Counted from the stretch's first letter, positions 36,460 through 46,307 are shown. The stretch is DNA of 64,000 bases from CAWGGS01 sp963822095 (GCA_963822095.1 CAWGGS010000030.1:1-64000); one strand, 5' to 3'. Program-made: numbers and translations. Notes: generated by a model from the letters alone, not told the origin.

Positions 36460-37233
36460 ATGGAACCGGTCAATATTGTTTGCATGAAATGGGGGACTCT
36501 ATACAGCCCCGAATACGTAAATATCCTCTATAGCATGGTGCAAAGGAACATCACCCTGCCCTTCCGCTTTATCTGCATGACGGAAGATGCCGATGGCATC
36601 TTGCCGGAAATAGAGGTTGCTCCTCTACCAGATTTCAAGGAACCGGCCTGGGAATATGCCCGTTATTGCAGCGCCTGGCGGAAGCTGGCACTATTTGCCC
36701 CCAGCGTCCTTGACCTCAAAGGGAAGTTGCTGTTTATGGACCTTGATGTGGTCATCGTCGGGAATATTGACTGTTTTTTTACCTATTCCGACAAATTAGC
36801 CATCATAGAAAACTGGTCTCAAAAAGGCCGCCTCATCGGCCAATCCTCGGTATTCTGTTTTGAGATCGGCACCTGTACCCACCTGCTCGAAAAATACAAC
36901 ACCCGCCACGACGAAGTCATGAAAAACAACCGTACCGAGCAGATGTATATAACAAAAGAACTGGGCAAGGGTAACTTCGTTTACTTTCCCGAAGACTGGT
37001 GTAAAAGTTTCAAGATGCACTGTATGCCGGGCGGTATCCTGAACAGTTTTATAACACCCACCAAGATTCCGCAAGACGCTCGGATAATCGTTTTCCACGG
37101 CAGCCCCAACCCTCCCGATGCCATGGCGGGCAGATGGGGGAAACCGGTCAAACCATGGTTTAAAAAAATATACAAAACGGTGAAACCGACAAAATGGATC
37201 GCTGAGTATTGGAAAATCACATCGGCACCCTAA
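36460..37233 (+). CDS. Glycosyltransferase, GT8-like
   Basis: About 257 aa from ATG 36460 (the longer TTG start at 36436 is less likely). The DxD-type metal site is LLFMDLDVVIVGNID. The chain opens INIVCMKWG-like and includes YCSAWRKLALFAP. The C-terminal IIVFHGSPNPPD carries the GT8-like His. It would transfer a sugar from a nucleotide donor, but the acceptor is unknown. It stands alone between the lipocalin-like gene and selD, and a strong inverted repeat begins at its stop codon. Confidence 0.8.
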   Translation: MEPVNIVCMKWGTLYSPEYVNILYSMVQRNITLPFRFICMTEDADGILPEIEVAPLPDFKEPAWEYARYCSAWRKLALFAPSVLDLKGKLLFMDLDVVIVGNIDCFFTYSDKLAIIENWSQKGRLIGQSSVFCFEIGTCTHLLEKYNTRHDEVMKNNRTEQMYITKELGKGNFVYFPEDWCKSFKMHCMPGGILNSFITPTKIPQDARIIVFHGSPNPPDAMAGRWGKPVKPWFKKIYKTVKPTKWIAEYWKITSAP

Positions 37234-37277
37234 GGGCCTGTTAAAAAATAACAGGCCCTTAGGGGCTATCAGCCCCT
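37231..37277 (+). terminator. Double hairpin at the end of the GT8-like gene
   Basis: A perfect 13-base inverted repeat (37231-37243 with 37249-37261) starts with the TAA stop codon. It is directly followed by AGGGGCT-ATC-AGCCCCT. Together they form a strong two-stem terminator, though without a long T tract. Confidence 0.75.
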
Positions 37278-37399
37278 AAAACAAAACCGCACGCCCTCCT
37301 TTTTCGAGGAAAAAAAGAGCAACAATGGCTCATCCGGGTTAATCGTACTTTTACAAGGCTGAAATTAATGAGATGGTGAAATTCATCGCTTCCAGACAC

Positions 37400-37560
37400 T
37401 GCTCTCCGACCTTATCGCCTGTACACTACGGCTGACGGAGGCCGTCCCTGGCCTGCTGTCAGTTGCGGACGTCCTGTCCGCAACCCTGCGGGCCTTTGTG
37501 ATTCCCAGGCGGGCCTCCGCGATGCGTCCTCCAGCGACAAATTTCGCCTCCCGCGATATA
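37400..37560. repeat. GC-rich inverted-repeat block, possible REP/MITE-like element
   Basis: This stretch between the GT8-like gene and selD is much richer in GC than its flanks. It contains GTTGCGGAC-GTCCT-GTCCGCAAC, a near-perfect hairpin near 37464-37486, and repeated GAGGCCGTC/GGCCTGC and GGCGGGCC pieces. Its left part (CGCCTGTACACTACGGCTGACGG) recurs with a few changes at about 48880-48911. It has no convincing gene. It is probably a non-coding repeat or a decayed element. Confidence 0.45.
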
Positions 37561-37801
37561 GAAAGGTATGCTCAATTCGGAAGAACCGCAAAAAATAGCT
37601 GCCTGGGCCGACCTCCCATGAGCCGGATTCCAAGAGTGTAACGAGAGGAAGTGGTTCCTTTTTTTCTTGCCTCACCGGGATTTACGATTATTGTGCAAAG
37701 CATGGTTTTACTAAAACAAGGAGATTCTCCCACGACATCATCTTGTTTTAATGAGCCTGTTTTATAAATGATCATATTCCTTCGTCCCTCACGGAGACAC
37801 A

Positions 37802-38854
37802 ATGCAACTTTTTAAGAAAAAAACGCTGACCGGGCTTGCCAGGACCTGCGGCTGAGCAGCTAAAATCGGTCCGGCGGACTTGTCGGACGCCCTGCATGGT
37901 TTAGATTTCCATCATGACCCAAATCTGCTGGTCGGTGTTGAAACGTCCGATGACGCAGCTGTTTATAGGCTTACAGATCAGATTGCCATGGTCAATACCA
38001 TTGACTTCATCACCCCCCCCGTGGACGATCCTTACTGGTTTGGGCAGATTGCGGCGGCAAATTCCATTTCGGACATATACTCCATGGGTGGAAAGCCTCT
38101 GACAGCTCTCAACGTGGTCATGTTTCCGACCAGCCACCTCGACAAGGGAGTATTAAGAGAGATCCTGCGCGGCGGCAACGACAAGGTTACAGAAGCAGGG
38201 GCATGTCTTGTCGGTGGCCATTCCGTGGATGACAATGAACCGAAATACGGACTGTGCGTAAACGGCATCGTCCACCCGGAAAAAATTCTCACCAACTCGG
38301 GAGCCCGTCCCGGAGATGTCCTGGTTCTGACCAAGCCCCTTGGCTCCGGGGTTCTGTTCAATGCGGTCCGCTCAAGGAAATTCAGTTTTAAGGAACTCGA
38401 GCAGTCAACCCTTCCAACCGTTGCCTCACTCAATGGACCGGCAATGGAAATCGCGCTTTCCTACGACCTGCACGCAGCCACCGACATAACCGGTTTCGGA
38501 CTCCTTGGACACGCCCTGGAAATGGCCGCCGGCAGCAAAATGAGGATGTACTTCGACTATCAGTCCTTGCCCTTCTATAACGGCGCATACGACATGTATA
38601 AAAAGGGAGAAACAACCGGCAGCAACAAGGCCAACAGGGCCCTGGTGGAACGTCATGCCCTGAGCATTGTCCGAAAGCTTTCACCTCCCCAGGAAGAATT
38701 GCTCTTCGACCCGCAGACCTCGGGTGGACTACTCCTTTCGCTTCCTGCAATGCAGGCCGAAGAAATGCTCCCTCGACTGCACCGGGCCGGGGTTTCGGCA
38801 GCAGCAATAATCGGCCGAGTAGAAAAGGAAGCCGTCGGGCTAATCATAGAATAG
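37802..38854 (+). CDS. selD: Selenide, water dikinase, a selenoprotein with in-frame UGA
   Basis: SelD makes selenophosphate from selenide and ATP for selenocysteine and selenouridine synthesis. The frame starts at ATG 37802 with MQLFKKKTLTGLARTCG, then a TGA at 37853-37855 read as selenocysteine, then AAKIGPADL and on to the stop at 38854 (351 aa). The Sec takes the place of the catalytic Cys of the family GCGCK/AxK loop. Conventional gene finders start late at TTG 37880 and lose the active site. Later motifs: GVETSDDAAVYRL, FITPPVDDPYWFGQIAAANS, ISDIYSMGGKPLTALN, VVGGHS-type LVGGHSVDDNEPKYGL and DPQTSGGLLLSLP. Confidence 0.95.
37869..37888 (+). promoter_or_regulatory. Bacterial SECIS hairpin of selD
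   Basis: Just downstream of the UGA, GTCCG (37869-37873) pairs with CGGAC (37884-37888) around a 10-base loop, GCGGACTTGT. The distance of 13 bases from the UGA to the stem fits bacterial SECIS elements bound by SelB. Confidence 0.65.
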
Positions 38855-38931
38855 CTCTAGTCCATTTAATATGAACGTCTCTTAATTACTCTTTGTTTAC
38901 ATACTATCATGACCGGCAATCCATCAGGTGA

Positions 38932-38965
38932 TAAGGAGCTGTAAGTGAATTACAGCTCCTTAGAT
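38932..38965 (+). terminator. Terminator of selD
   Basis: TAAGGAGCTGTAA and TTACAGCTCCTTA form a perfect 13-base stem with a short loop GTGAA, followed by a T-rich stretch (GATTTGATTTT). Confidence 0.85.
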
Positions 38966-39037
38966 TTGATTTTCAATTGAGTTTTATGATAAACTTCATT
39001 CACTTACTCAAATGAGCCTTTAAGATCCCCAAAGAAC

Positions 39038-39985
39038 ATGACCGACAAAACACCGATAACGAACAGACGGAACACAACCGTTGTTCTGTTTGGAGAGATT
39101 CTTTTTGACATGTTCCCGGACCGTTCTGTACTCGGCGGGGCACCCTTCAATGTCGCCTGTCATCTCCAGGCCTTTGGTCTTAAACCGGTGCTGATCAGCC
39201 GCACGGGAAAAGATACGTTAAGCCGTGAGATTGTCACCAGAATGACCACGTGCAAAATGGACACCCAAGGCCTTCAATCGGACAGCATTTATCCCACTGG
39301 AACCGTTTTAATCCATTTAAAAAACGGCAATCATCGGTTCGAGATATTGCCGGATCAAGCCTACGACTTCATAGATGCACAAGCTGCCTGCGATACGACA
39401 CGGACCATCGTCCCCAACCTTATCTACTACGGAACCCTTGCCCAGCGGCATCCGGTCTCCCGAAAGGCTCTGGACGCATTACTCAACGCCTCAGAAGCCC
39501 CGCATTTCCTCGACATCAACCTGCGGACGCCGTGGTACAATACGGACATATTGCACTCTTCACTGACCCAGGCCGACATCGTAAAACTCAACCTCGATGA
39601 ACTCTATCAGATTGGAGCCTTGCTCGAGTTCAAAGAAATAAAAAAAGAAGATCTGTCCCAGGCCCTGATGAAAAACTATAACCTTATGCATCTGCTGGTA
39701 ACATGCGGCGATGCCGGAGCCTGGTTGATGCATACGGATGGTCATGTCGTCGAGGCACCGGCCGGACAACCTCTTGAGATTATCGATACAGTTGGGGCCG
39801 GGGATGCTTTTTCAGCCGTTTTCATTCTCGGTCTTTTCAGTAATTGGCCAATGGTAGAGATACTGACCAGGGCCGATACCTTTGCCCGGTCTATATGCGA
39901 AATTCGGGGTGCTGTCCCCGATGACGACAGCTTTTACACCCCCTTTCGTGCGGCCTGGAATACCACTAAGGGAGCTCTTCCATGA
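39038..39985 (+). CDS. Fructokinase, PfkB family
   Basis: 315 aa ribokinase-fold sugar kinase. Marks: VLFGEILFDMFPDRSVLGGAPFNVA (first substrate block), YYGTLAQRHPVSR, and the catalytic anion-hole motif IDTVGAGDAFSA. It phosphorylates fructose, which sucrose synthase releases when running in the breakdown direction. Its stop overlaps the next start (ATGA at 39982), giving a coupled operon with sucrose-phosphate synthase and sucrose synthase. The fructokinase specificity is inferred from context. Confidence 0.9.
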   Translation: MTDKTPITNRRNTTVVLFGEILFDMFPDRSVLGGAPFNVACHLQAFGLKPVLISRTGKDTLSREIVTRMTTCKMDTQGLQSDSIYPTGTVLIHLKNGNHRFEILPDQAYDFIDAQAACDTTRTIVPNLIYYGTLAQRHPVSRKALDALLNASEAPHFLDINLRTPWYNTDILHSSLTQADIVKLNLDELYQIGALLEFKEIKKEDLSQALMKNYNLMHLLVTCGDAGAWLMHTDGHVVEAPAGQPLEIIDTVGAGDAFSAVFILGLFSNWPMVEILTRADTFARSICEIRGAVPDDDSFYTPFRAAWNTTKGALP

Positions 39986-42150
39986 ACACACAGCTCTACA
40001 TCCTGATGCTCAGCATCCATGGTCTGATACGCGGCACGAATCCGGAACTTGGCCGTGATGCCGATACGGGGGGCCAGATCACCTATGTCCTTGAGCTGGC
40101 GAGAGCCCTGGGACGCAACCAGGGAGTGGAACGTGTTGAACTTCTGACCCGTCAAATAGAAGATCCCGATGTCTCTCCCGATTACAGTGAAGCAAGAGAA
40201 AAGCTTGGGGAAAACGCCGATATCGTCCGCCTGCCCTTTGGCCCCAAACGATATATCCGCAAGGAACTCCTGTGGCGTCATCTTGACCATCTTGTCGACC
40301 GCTGTCTTCTGTATCTGCGCGGTCAGCAGAAACTTCCCGATCTCATCCACACCCATTATGCAGACGCTGGGCTGGTGGGAGTTCATCTCTCCCAGCTCCT
40401 CGGTATTCCCCAGATCCACACCGGCCACTCACTGGGGCGTTGCAAGCTGAAGCGTATGCTCGATGCAGGACGTAAGGAGCAGCCACTGGAGCGTCAATTC
40501 AACTTCAATCAACGAATTTCCGCCGAAGAAGAGGTGCTACGCCATGCATCAATGATCGTGACCAGCACCCGACAAGAGGTTGTTGAACAGTATGGAATGT
40601 ATGAACACTTCGACGCTAAGCGTTCCATCGTAATTCCACCGGGAACGGACACCTCCCGCTTTTCTCCCCCAGGGCGACAAAGGCTTCCGGTTTCCGTCAT
40701 TTCGATGATCGACAGGTTTCTCTCCCATCCGGAAAAGTCTATGATCCTGACTATCTGTCGTCCGGATGCCAGAAAAAATCTCCAACGCCTGCTCATTGCC
40801 TATGGCGAGGATCAAAATCTTCAGGAAAAAGCCAATCTGGTGATCGTTGCCGGCAACCGTGACAACATACAGACCATGGAGGAATCACAACGAAAGGTAC
40901 TCTCCGATCTTCTTTTTTCTATAGATCGCTATGATCTCTGGGGCAAGGTCGCCCTGCCCAAGCACCACACCATGGATGACATTCCGAATCTCTATCGCCT
41001 TGCGGCCAGACGCCGCGGGGTCTTCGTAAATCCTGCTCTTACCGAACCCTTCGGTCTGACTCTGATTGAGGCTGCCGCAAGCGGCCTTCCCATAGTTGCA
41101 ACAAATGACGGCGGCCCCAATGACATTATAAGCAATTGCCACAACGGCCTGTTGCTCAATCCGTTGTCCACAACCGAAATCGCCGAAACACTCAAGACAG
41201 CGCTGTCAAACCCGAGAACATGGAGGGATTGGTCAAAAAAAGGTATCAAGGGTGTGCGGCGTCACTACACCTGGGATGGCCATGTGGCCCAATTTATGAC
41301 CTGCGCGGGTCGGATAATTCGCAAGTCCCGCAAACGTGTCAGGCGTGAGCTGGCAGCAACTCTGCGTGAAGGGAAATCCCCTCTCCCACTCGTCAACAAG
41401 GCATTGGTGAGTGATATCGACAATACCCTCATAGGTGACAAGGAGGGACTGCAGAAACTGCTCAGCTGGCTCCACCAGAATGCAGGTTCATTGGCCTTCG
41501 GAATTGCCACAGGAAGAAATCTCGAAAGCGCCATCAAAGTATTGCGGGAATGGAACCTCCCGTCACCGGATGTCCTGATAACCTCGGTGGGAACCGAGAT
41601 CAATTACGGGTTCGACCTGCGCCCCGATGCCGGATGGGAAAAACATATCCGACACCAGTGGCGGCGAGACGCGTTGACCCGGGCCCTTATGGAAATCCCC
41701 GGAATAAAACCGCAACCCAAAGAAAATCAGCGCAAATTCAAGATCAGCTACAACGTCACCCCCGAAATGTTACCGCCCATAAAGGAGATATTGGCCCATC
41801 TGTCCGCTAAAAAGCTGAACGCCAACGTCATCTATTCCCACCAGGCGTATCTCGATATTCTTCCCATACGGGCATCTAAGGGCCAGGCTATCCGCTACCT
41901 CGCCTATAAATGGGGACTTCCACTAAACGCCTTCCTGGTGGCCGGTGATTCAGGAAACGATGCAGAGATGATGTTGGGAGATACCCTCGGCGTCATTGTC
42001 GGCAACCACAGCCCCGAACTCAAGTCATTACGCGGTCATCACCAGGTGTTTTTTGCCTCAGCCTTTAATGCCTGGGGCATTCTGGAAGGAATCGACCACT
42101 ACAAATTCACAGACACTCCAACCTCTTGCGAAAGGCTCAGTGACCCATGA
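39982..42150 (+). CDS. Sucrose-phosphate synthase with fused sucrose-phosphatase-like domain
   Basis: 722 aa. Residues 1-460 form the GT-B (GT4) synthase: LMLSIHGLIRG, DADTGGQITYVLELARALG, THYADAGLVG, HTGHSLGR, NPALTEPFGLTLIEAAASGLP and ATNDGGP. It joins UDP-glucose and fructose-6-phosphate. The C-terminal 250 residues form a HAD hydrolase of the sucrose-phosphatase type with DxDxT in VSDIDNTLIGD and the late VAGDSGNDAEMML. Both steps of sucrose synthesis are thus in one chain. The genes overlap by 4 bases on each side (39982, 42147). Confidence 0.95.
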   Translation: MNTQLYILMLSIHGLIRGTNPELGRDADTGGQITYVLELARALGRNQGVERVELLTRQIEDPDVSPDYSEAREKLGENADIVRLPFGPKRYIRKELLWRHLDHLVDRCLLYLRGQQKLPDLIHTHYADAGLVGVHLSQLLGIPQIHTGHSLGRCKLKRMLDAGRKEQPLERQFNFNQRISAEEEVLRHASMIVTSTRQEVVEQYGMYEHFDAKRSIVIPPGTDTSRFSPPGRQRLPVSVISMIDRFLSHPEKSMILTICRPDARKNLQRLLIAYGEDQNLQEKANLVIVAGNRDNIQTMEESQRKVLSDLLFSIDRYDLWGKVALPKHHTMDDIPNLYRLAARRRGVFVNPALTEPFGLTLIEAAASGLPIVATNDGGPNDIISNCHNGLLLNPLSTTEIAETLKTALSNPRTWRDWSKKGIKGVRRHYTWDGHVAQFMTCAGRIIRKSRKRVRRELAATLREGKSPLPLVNKALVSDIDNTLIGDKEGLQKLLSWLHQNAGSLAFGIATGRNLESAIKVLREWNLPSPDVLITSVGTEINYGFDLRPDAGWEKHIRHQWRRDALTRALMEIPGIKPQPKENQRKFKISYNVTPEMLPPIKEILAHLSAKKLNANVIYSHQAYLDILPIRASKGQAIRYLAYKWGLPLNAFLVAGDSGNDAEMMLGDTLGVIVGNHSPELKSLRGHHQVFFASAFNAWGILEGIDHYKFTDTPTSCERLSDP

Positions 42151-44534
42151 TAGAAGATATTATTCAATTCACTAAAGAAAACCGTGATGCCGTCTATACT
42201 TTGCTCCATTCCTATTTTGCCGGTAACCGTCCTCTTCTCCTGCAGTCCGACCTGGTGCAGATCTATATCGAAATTTGCCAAAACCCTGAATATTCGTCCC
42301 TCTCGTCTTCCTTCCTCCATGAATTTATTTATCAACTTCAGGAGGGGGTTTTTACCCACCCCTGGGCCTATTTCGCATTAAGAGAGCGCATCGCCCAATG
42401 GCGCTATCTCCGTTTCCATCTCGACCAGGTAACCGTGGAAGAGGTCAGTATCAGTGAATTTTTGCGCTTTAAGGAGATGATGCACCCATCCGATACCCCG
42501 GAATCGATATTGGAGATTGACTTTGGTCCCTTTGGTAGAGAATTTCCCCGGTTGAAAGAGGCCAAATCCATCGGCCACGGAATGATATTTTTGAATCGCC
42601 AGCTTTCAAGCACCATGTTCCAGAAAATGAGTGAAGGTGAAGCCCGTCTGCTCCATTTCTTGAAGGTTCATTCCATCGACGGGAATCCCCTGATGATCAA
42701 CGGAGGGTTCTCATCGGTTGCAATATTGCGAGACGGACTGCGAAAGGCCCTTTCAAAAATCGAGCCTCTTGATCCCGATACCCCCTTTGACAATTTCAGA
42801 GATGCCCTGCACAAAATGGGATTTGCCCCCGGATGGGGCGATACAGCGGCACGGGTTGCCGAAACCATGAATCTCCTGGTAGATATTTTAGAAGCCCCAT
42901 CCCCAACTTCCCTCGAGGAATTCCTCGCTCGAATTCCCATGATTTCCCGCCTCCTTATCATGTCTCCCCATGGGTATTTCGGCCAGGATAACGTACTGGG
43001 ACTGCCGGATACCGGCGGCCAGGTCGTCTATATCCTGGATCAGGTAAAAGCCCTGGAATACGAGATGCGTAAACGCCTGGCGCTCCAAGGGGTTCCGGTG
43101 GAGCCCAAGATACTGATTGTCACTCGCCTGATCCCTGATTCCGAAGGAACCACCTGCAATCAACGCCTGGAAAAAGTGAACGGTTGCGACAACACCTGGA
43201 TCCTGCGTGTGCCGTTCCAGAAAAAAAACGGAGAGATCATCCGTCACTGGATATCCCGCTTTGAGATATGGCCGTATCTAGAAGATTTTGCAAAAAATGT
43301 CGAACGTGAAGCGCTGGCCGAATTCGGTGGACGACCGGATCTCATCATCGGTAATTATTCTGACGGCAATCTTGTTGCCTCGCTCATAAGCCGAAACCTC
43401 AAGGTCACCCAGTGCAATATCGCCCATGCTCTGGAAAAAACCAAATACCTCCACTCAGATCTGTATTGGCAGGAAAACGATGCCCAATACCATTTCTCTT
43501 GTCAATACACCGCCGATCTGATTGCCATGAACACCGCCGATTTCATCATTACCAGCACCTACCAGGAAATAGCCGGCACTGAAGACTCTATTGGTCAATA
43601 TGAAAGTTACCGATCTTTCACCATGCCTGGGCTTTACCGGGTTGTCGACGGTATCAACCTCTTTGATCCCAAGTTCAATATCGTCTCCCCCGGAGCCAAC
43701 TCAGGTGTCTACTTCCCCTATACAGAACATGACCGGCGTCCCACTTCCCTGTTGCCGGAAATCGAGGAGATTCTCTTCGGTGGTCCAATCCAGCACTCAC
43801 GGGGTATTTTGAAAGATCATGATAAGCCGATTATATTCACCATGGCACGACTCGACAGAATCAAAAACCTTACCGGCCTGGTGGATTGGTACGGCAACTC
43901 ACAGCGCCTCAGGAAGCTTGCCAACCTTGTCGTTGTGGGAGGGTATGTAACGGAAGAGGAATCGCGAGACCACGAAGAACAGGCCCAGATACTCGCCATG
44001 CACGAGCTGATGACCCGTCATCAGCTCGACGAACAGATGCGCTGGGTCGGCATGCGTCTCAACAAGACTTTATCCGGTGAGCTCTACCGGTATATCGCCG
44101 ATCGCCATGGTGTTTTTGTCCAGCCGGCCCTGTTTGAGGCCTTTGGACTTACTATCATTGAAGCCATGGCTTCGGGTTTGCCGACCTTTGCCACACGATA
44201 CGGAGGTCCCCTTGAAATCATCGAAAATAACAAATCGGGTTTTCATATCGATCCCAACAGCGGTGCCGACTGTGTCGACCGAATAGCCGATTTTCTCGAA
44301 AACTGCAACCGAGACCCAAAGGAGTGGCACCGTCTTTCAGAAGGTGCCTTGACCAGGGTTGAGGCACGATATACCTGGAAGCTCTATGCGGAACGGATGA
44401 TGACGCTGTCCCGCATCTACGGTTTCTGGAAATTTATCAGCGATCTTGAACGAGAAGAAACCGAAAGATACCTCCATATGTTCTATCAATTGCAGTTCCG
44501 CCCACTTGCTGCAATGCTTGGTGAAGAACAATAG
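42147..44534 (+). CDS. Sucrose synthase
   Basis: 795 aa, the typical length for sucrose synthase (UDP/ADP-glucose + fructose = sucrose + NDP). The N-terminal regulatory half has YIEICQNPEYSSL and LRFKEMMHPSDTPESILEIDFGPF. The GT-B part has MSPHGYFGQDNVLGLPDTGG, QVVYILDQVKALE, NYSDGNLVASLI, AHALEKTKYLHSDLYW, ITSTYQEIAGTEDSIGQYES and the nucleotide-binding FVQPALFEAFGLTIIEAMA. Last gene of the operon. With fructokinase it lets the cell both make and break sucrose, a likely osmolyte or storage sugar. Confidence 0.95.
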   Translation: MIEDIIQFTKENRDAVYTLLHSYFAGNRPLLLQSDLVQIYIEICQNPEYSSLSSSFLHEFIYQLQEGVFTHPWAYFALRERIAQWRYLRFHLDQVTVEEVSISEFLRFKEMMHPSDTPESILEIDFGPFGREFPRLKEAKSIGHGMIFLNRQLSSTMFQKMSEGEARLLHFLKVHSIDGNPLMINGGFSSVAILRDGLRKALSKIEPLDPDTPFDNFRDALHKMGFAPGWGDTAARVAETMNLLVDILEAPSPTSLEEFLARIPMISRLLIMSPHGYFGQDNVLGLPDTGGQVVYILDQVKALEYEMRKRLALQGVPVEPKILIVTRLIPDSEGTTCNQRLEKVNGCDNTWILRVPFQKKNGEIIRHWISRFEIWPYLEDFAKNVEREALAEFGGRPDLIIGNYSDGNLVASLISRNLKVTQCNIAHALEKTKYLHSDLYWQENDAQYHFSCQYTADLIAMNTADFIITSTYQEIAGTEDSIGQYESYRSFTMPGLYRVVDGINLFDPKFNIVSPGANSGVYFPYTEHDRRPTSLLPEIEEILFGGPIQHSRGILKDHDKPIIFTMARLDRIKNLTGLVDWYGNSQRLRKLANLVVVGGYVTEEESRDHEEQAQILAMHELMTRHQLDEQMRWVGMRLNKTLSGELYRYIADRHGVFVQPALFEAFGLTIIEAMASGLPTFATRYGGPLEIIENNKSGFHIDPNSGADCVDRIADFLENCNRDPKEWHRLSEGALTRVEARYTWKLYAERMMTLSRIYGFWKFISDLEREETERYLHMFYQLQFRPLAAMLGEEQ

Positions 44535-44538
44535 GTTT

Positions 44539-45345
44539 TTAGGTAAAAAATCCGGTGGGCCTGAGCCTTACGGAAATGGATTTAACCCCAGGTACTTTCT
44601 TAGCTTTTTCCGTGATTATATCGGAAAGTCTTGTATCCATGCGCATCGAAGCCCGCACTGCAACCTCAAAGGCTCCGCCAACACCGCTTACGGTACACGT
44701 CGGATATTCATCGATGAGTTCCGCCCTGATTTTGGCCGCAACAGCGAGGTCGTCAATGGCCTGTTGCGATTGGGCCGTGGTCTTGAACTGCGGTTGCCCT
44801 GCGGCTTCACAGATAAGATCGACGGCATTATCTATGGTCAATTTATCAATATGGACCACAAGGTCATACAGGTTGACATCAGTAGCATCCACACCATAGA
44901 GCTGAAAACTCCAGGCCTTGCGATCATGGTCATCTTTTTGGAGAAACTCCACAGCCTGGTCCCGGCTCATATTATCCTTTGCTATCAGCGCTGCCACGCG
45001 GTCTTCAAAATTCGCGATGACCCTCACCTTAAATAAGTGTCCCACGTCCTGGGCGAAAAAGTGTCCTGCCAGACCATGATAGACAACATTGTCTCCCCTG
45101 AAATGATCGAGAATTTCAGCGGTTACAAAGGCAATATATTTTTGTTTTTCATAGGTAAATCGCTCAAAAATTGAAGGTGCATCATGAATCGCCTGATCAA
45201 GCCTCTTTTGCGGAATCTGAAAATCCTTGGACGCTTCGAGAACGACTTCTCTGGACACAGTGAGATAACCGAGCCGCTCCGCCACCTTTTCAGCCACCTC
45301 TTTCCCTTTACTAAAAGATCCCCTCGAAATTGTAATGATTGCCAT
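44539..45345 (-). CDS. Cytidylate kinase-like family protein with C-terminal BON-like domain
   Basis: 268 aa. The N-terminal 200 residues match the cytidylate-kinase-like family (AITISRGSFSKGKEVAEKVAERLG, VVYHGLAGHFFAQDVGH, RVIANFEDRVA). The phosphate loop is unusual, SRGSFSKGKE, where related kinases have a GSGG-type loop. The C-terminal 70 residues (IRAELIDEYPTCTVSGVGGA and KVPGVKSISVRLRP) resemble a BON-type fold that binds membranes or lipids. Its natural substrate is unknown. It converges with sucrose synthase, leaving only 4 bases. Confidence 0.8.
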   Translation of the reverse strand: MAIITISRGSFSKGKEVAEKVAERLGYLTVSREVVLEASKDFQIPQKRLDQAIHDAPSIFERFTYEKQKYIAFVTAEILDHFRGDNVVYHGLAGHFFAQDVGHLFKVRVIANFEDRVAALIAKDNMSRDQAVEFLQKDDHDRKAWSFQLYGVDATDVNLYDLVVHIDKLTIDNAVDLICEAAGQPQFKTTAQSQQAIDDLAVAAKIRAELIDEYPTCTVSGVGGAFEVAVRASMRMDTRLSDIITEKAKKVPGVKSISVRLRPTGFFT

Positions 45346-45855
45346 ATATCCTCCCTCCGGTTAACAATAACTGAAATACACGATACGGGATCCGTATCAC
45401 AACACCTCCCCATCGGCAAACCTGAATCAGCTTGCCCTTGATCCATTATCGCTCAATCTTCCCTCTCTTTCAAGGAAAGCATGCAATCACCTGCTTTTCT
45501 TTCTTATTTTCGTCTTTCATCGCTTTTAAACGCCATGGTCATAGAAAAACGTCGCTCCTCCGGGAAAGCCGAAACTACAGATATGCTCCATCCCGGAAGG
45601 CCTGAGCCCGGATTGAATAGAGTCTTTAAATCCCTCATTATTCTTAGAATAACCAAGCCCATGCCTCTTCATTTTTCATGGGCCTGGTTTTCCCTATCCG
45701 AATCATTTTTCTGGCAGTAGCTGCTACTTGGTTCCCCAAAAGTACATCCCTTTATCCGAGATACCGATATCGTGGGTTGACGAAAATTCGGGATGTAGGA
45801 TATCTATCCCTTGCGTTTTCCCCATTCCCCGCTCACCAGCCAGTGGAAAGGTCTG
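45346..45855 (-). other. Intergenic region, no gene recognised
   Basis: About 510 bases without an acceptable gene. Near 45373-45390 a near-palindrome (GATACGGGATCCGTATC) lies 30-50 bases upstream of the cytidylate-kinase-like gene and could be an operator. Several short frames (for example 45481-45720) lack ribosome sites and family matches. Confidence 0.4.
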
Positions 45856-46248
45856 TTAAGCAGACGGGAGAAAGTCGATACCTTTGCCCTGGAGTTTTTC
45901 TGGAAGAGATATTTGAAGATTTGAGCAAAACTCCTTTGCCGAAACGGCATTGGACTCACCTGTCAGTTTTCCATTCCGGTAGTACCGAATGTAGGGAACC
46001 TGGTCATTACCGAAAACCTCTTCCTTGAATGTGCAAAAGCTGTCGAAAAAGTCAGTGAGATCATATTCCAGATAAAAAATCGAACAATCAGGTAGATCAC
46101 CGATAAACCGTTTCATTGCCAGCCACTGAGGGCACCAGCTCTGAGTCAGGAAAACAGCGACTTTTTCAGATGAGGAAAGGATTTGCTCCTCAAACTCTCC
46201 ATGATCTCTACAAAATAGAGCTTGATCCTTGGATATTTCTTTCAACAT
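45856..46248 (-). CDS. Thioredoxin-fold protein lacking the CxxC pair
   Basis: 130 aa from ATG 46248, which follows AAAGGAAACTATT (the longer frame from 46281 has no such site). The pattern VAVFLTQSWCPQWLAMKRFIGDL is a thioredoxin beta-alpha core with WCPQW in place of WCxxC, so only one Cys is present. Then VPYIRYYRNGKLTGESNAV is the cis-Pro strand. It may be a thiol-binding or monothiol (glutaredoxin-like) protein. No export signal. Confidence 0.75.
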   Translation of the reverse strand: MLKEISKDQALFCRDHGEFEEQILSSSEKVAVFLTQSWCPQWLAMKRFIGDLPDCSIFYLEYDLTDFFDSFCTFKEEVFGNDQVPYIRYYRNGKLTGESNAVSAKEFCSNLQISLPEKLQGKGIDFLPSA

Positions 46249-46307
46249 AATAGTTTCCTTTGAATAGTAGGATTTTTGCAATCCAAAATTTTTCTCTTAG
46301 ATTCGTT

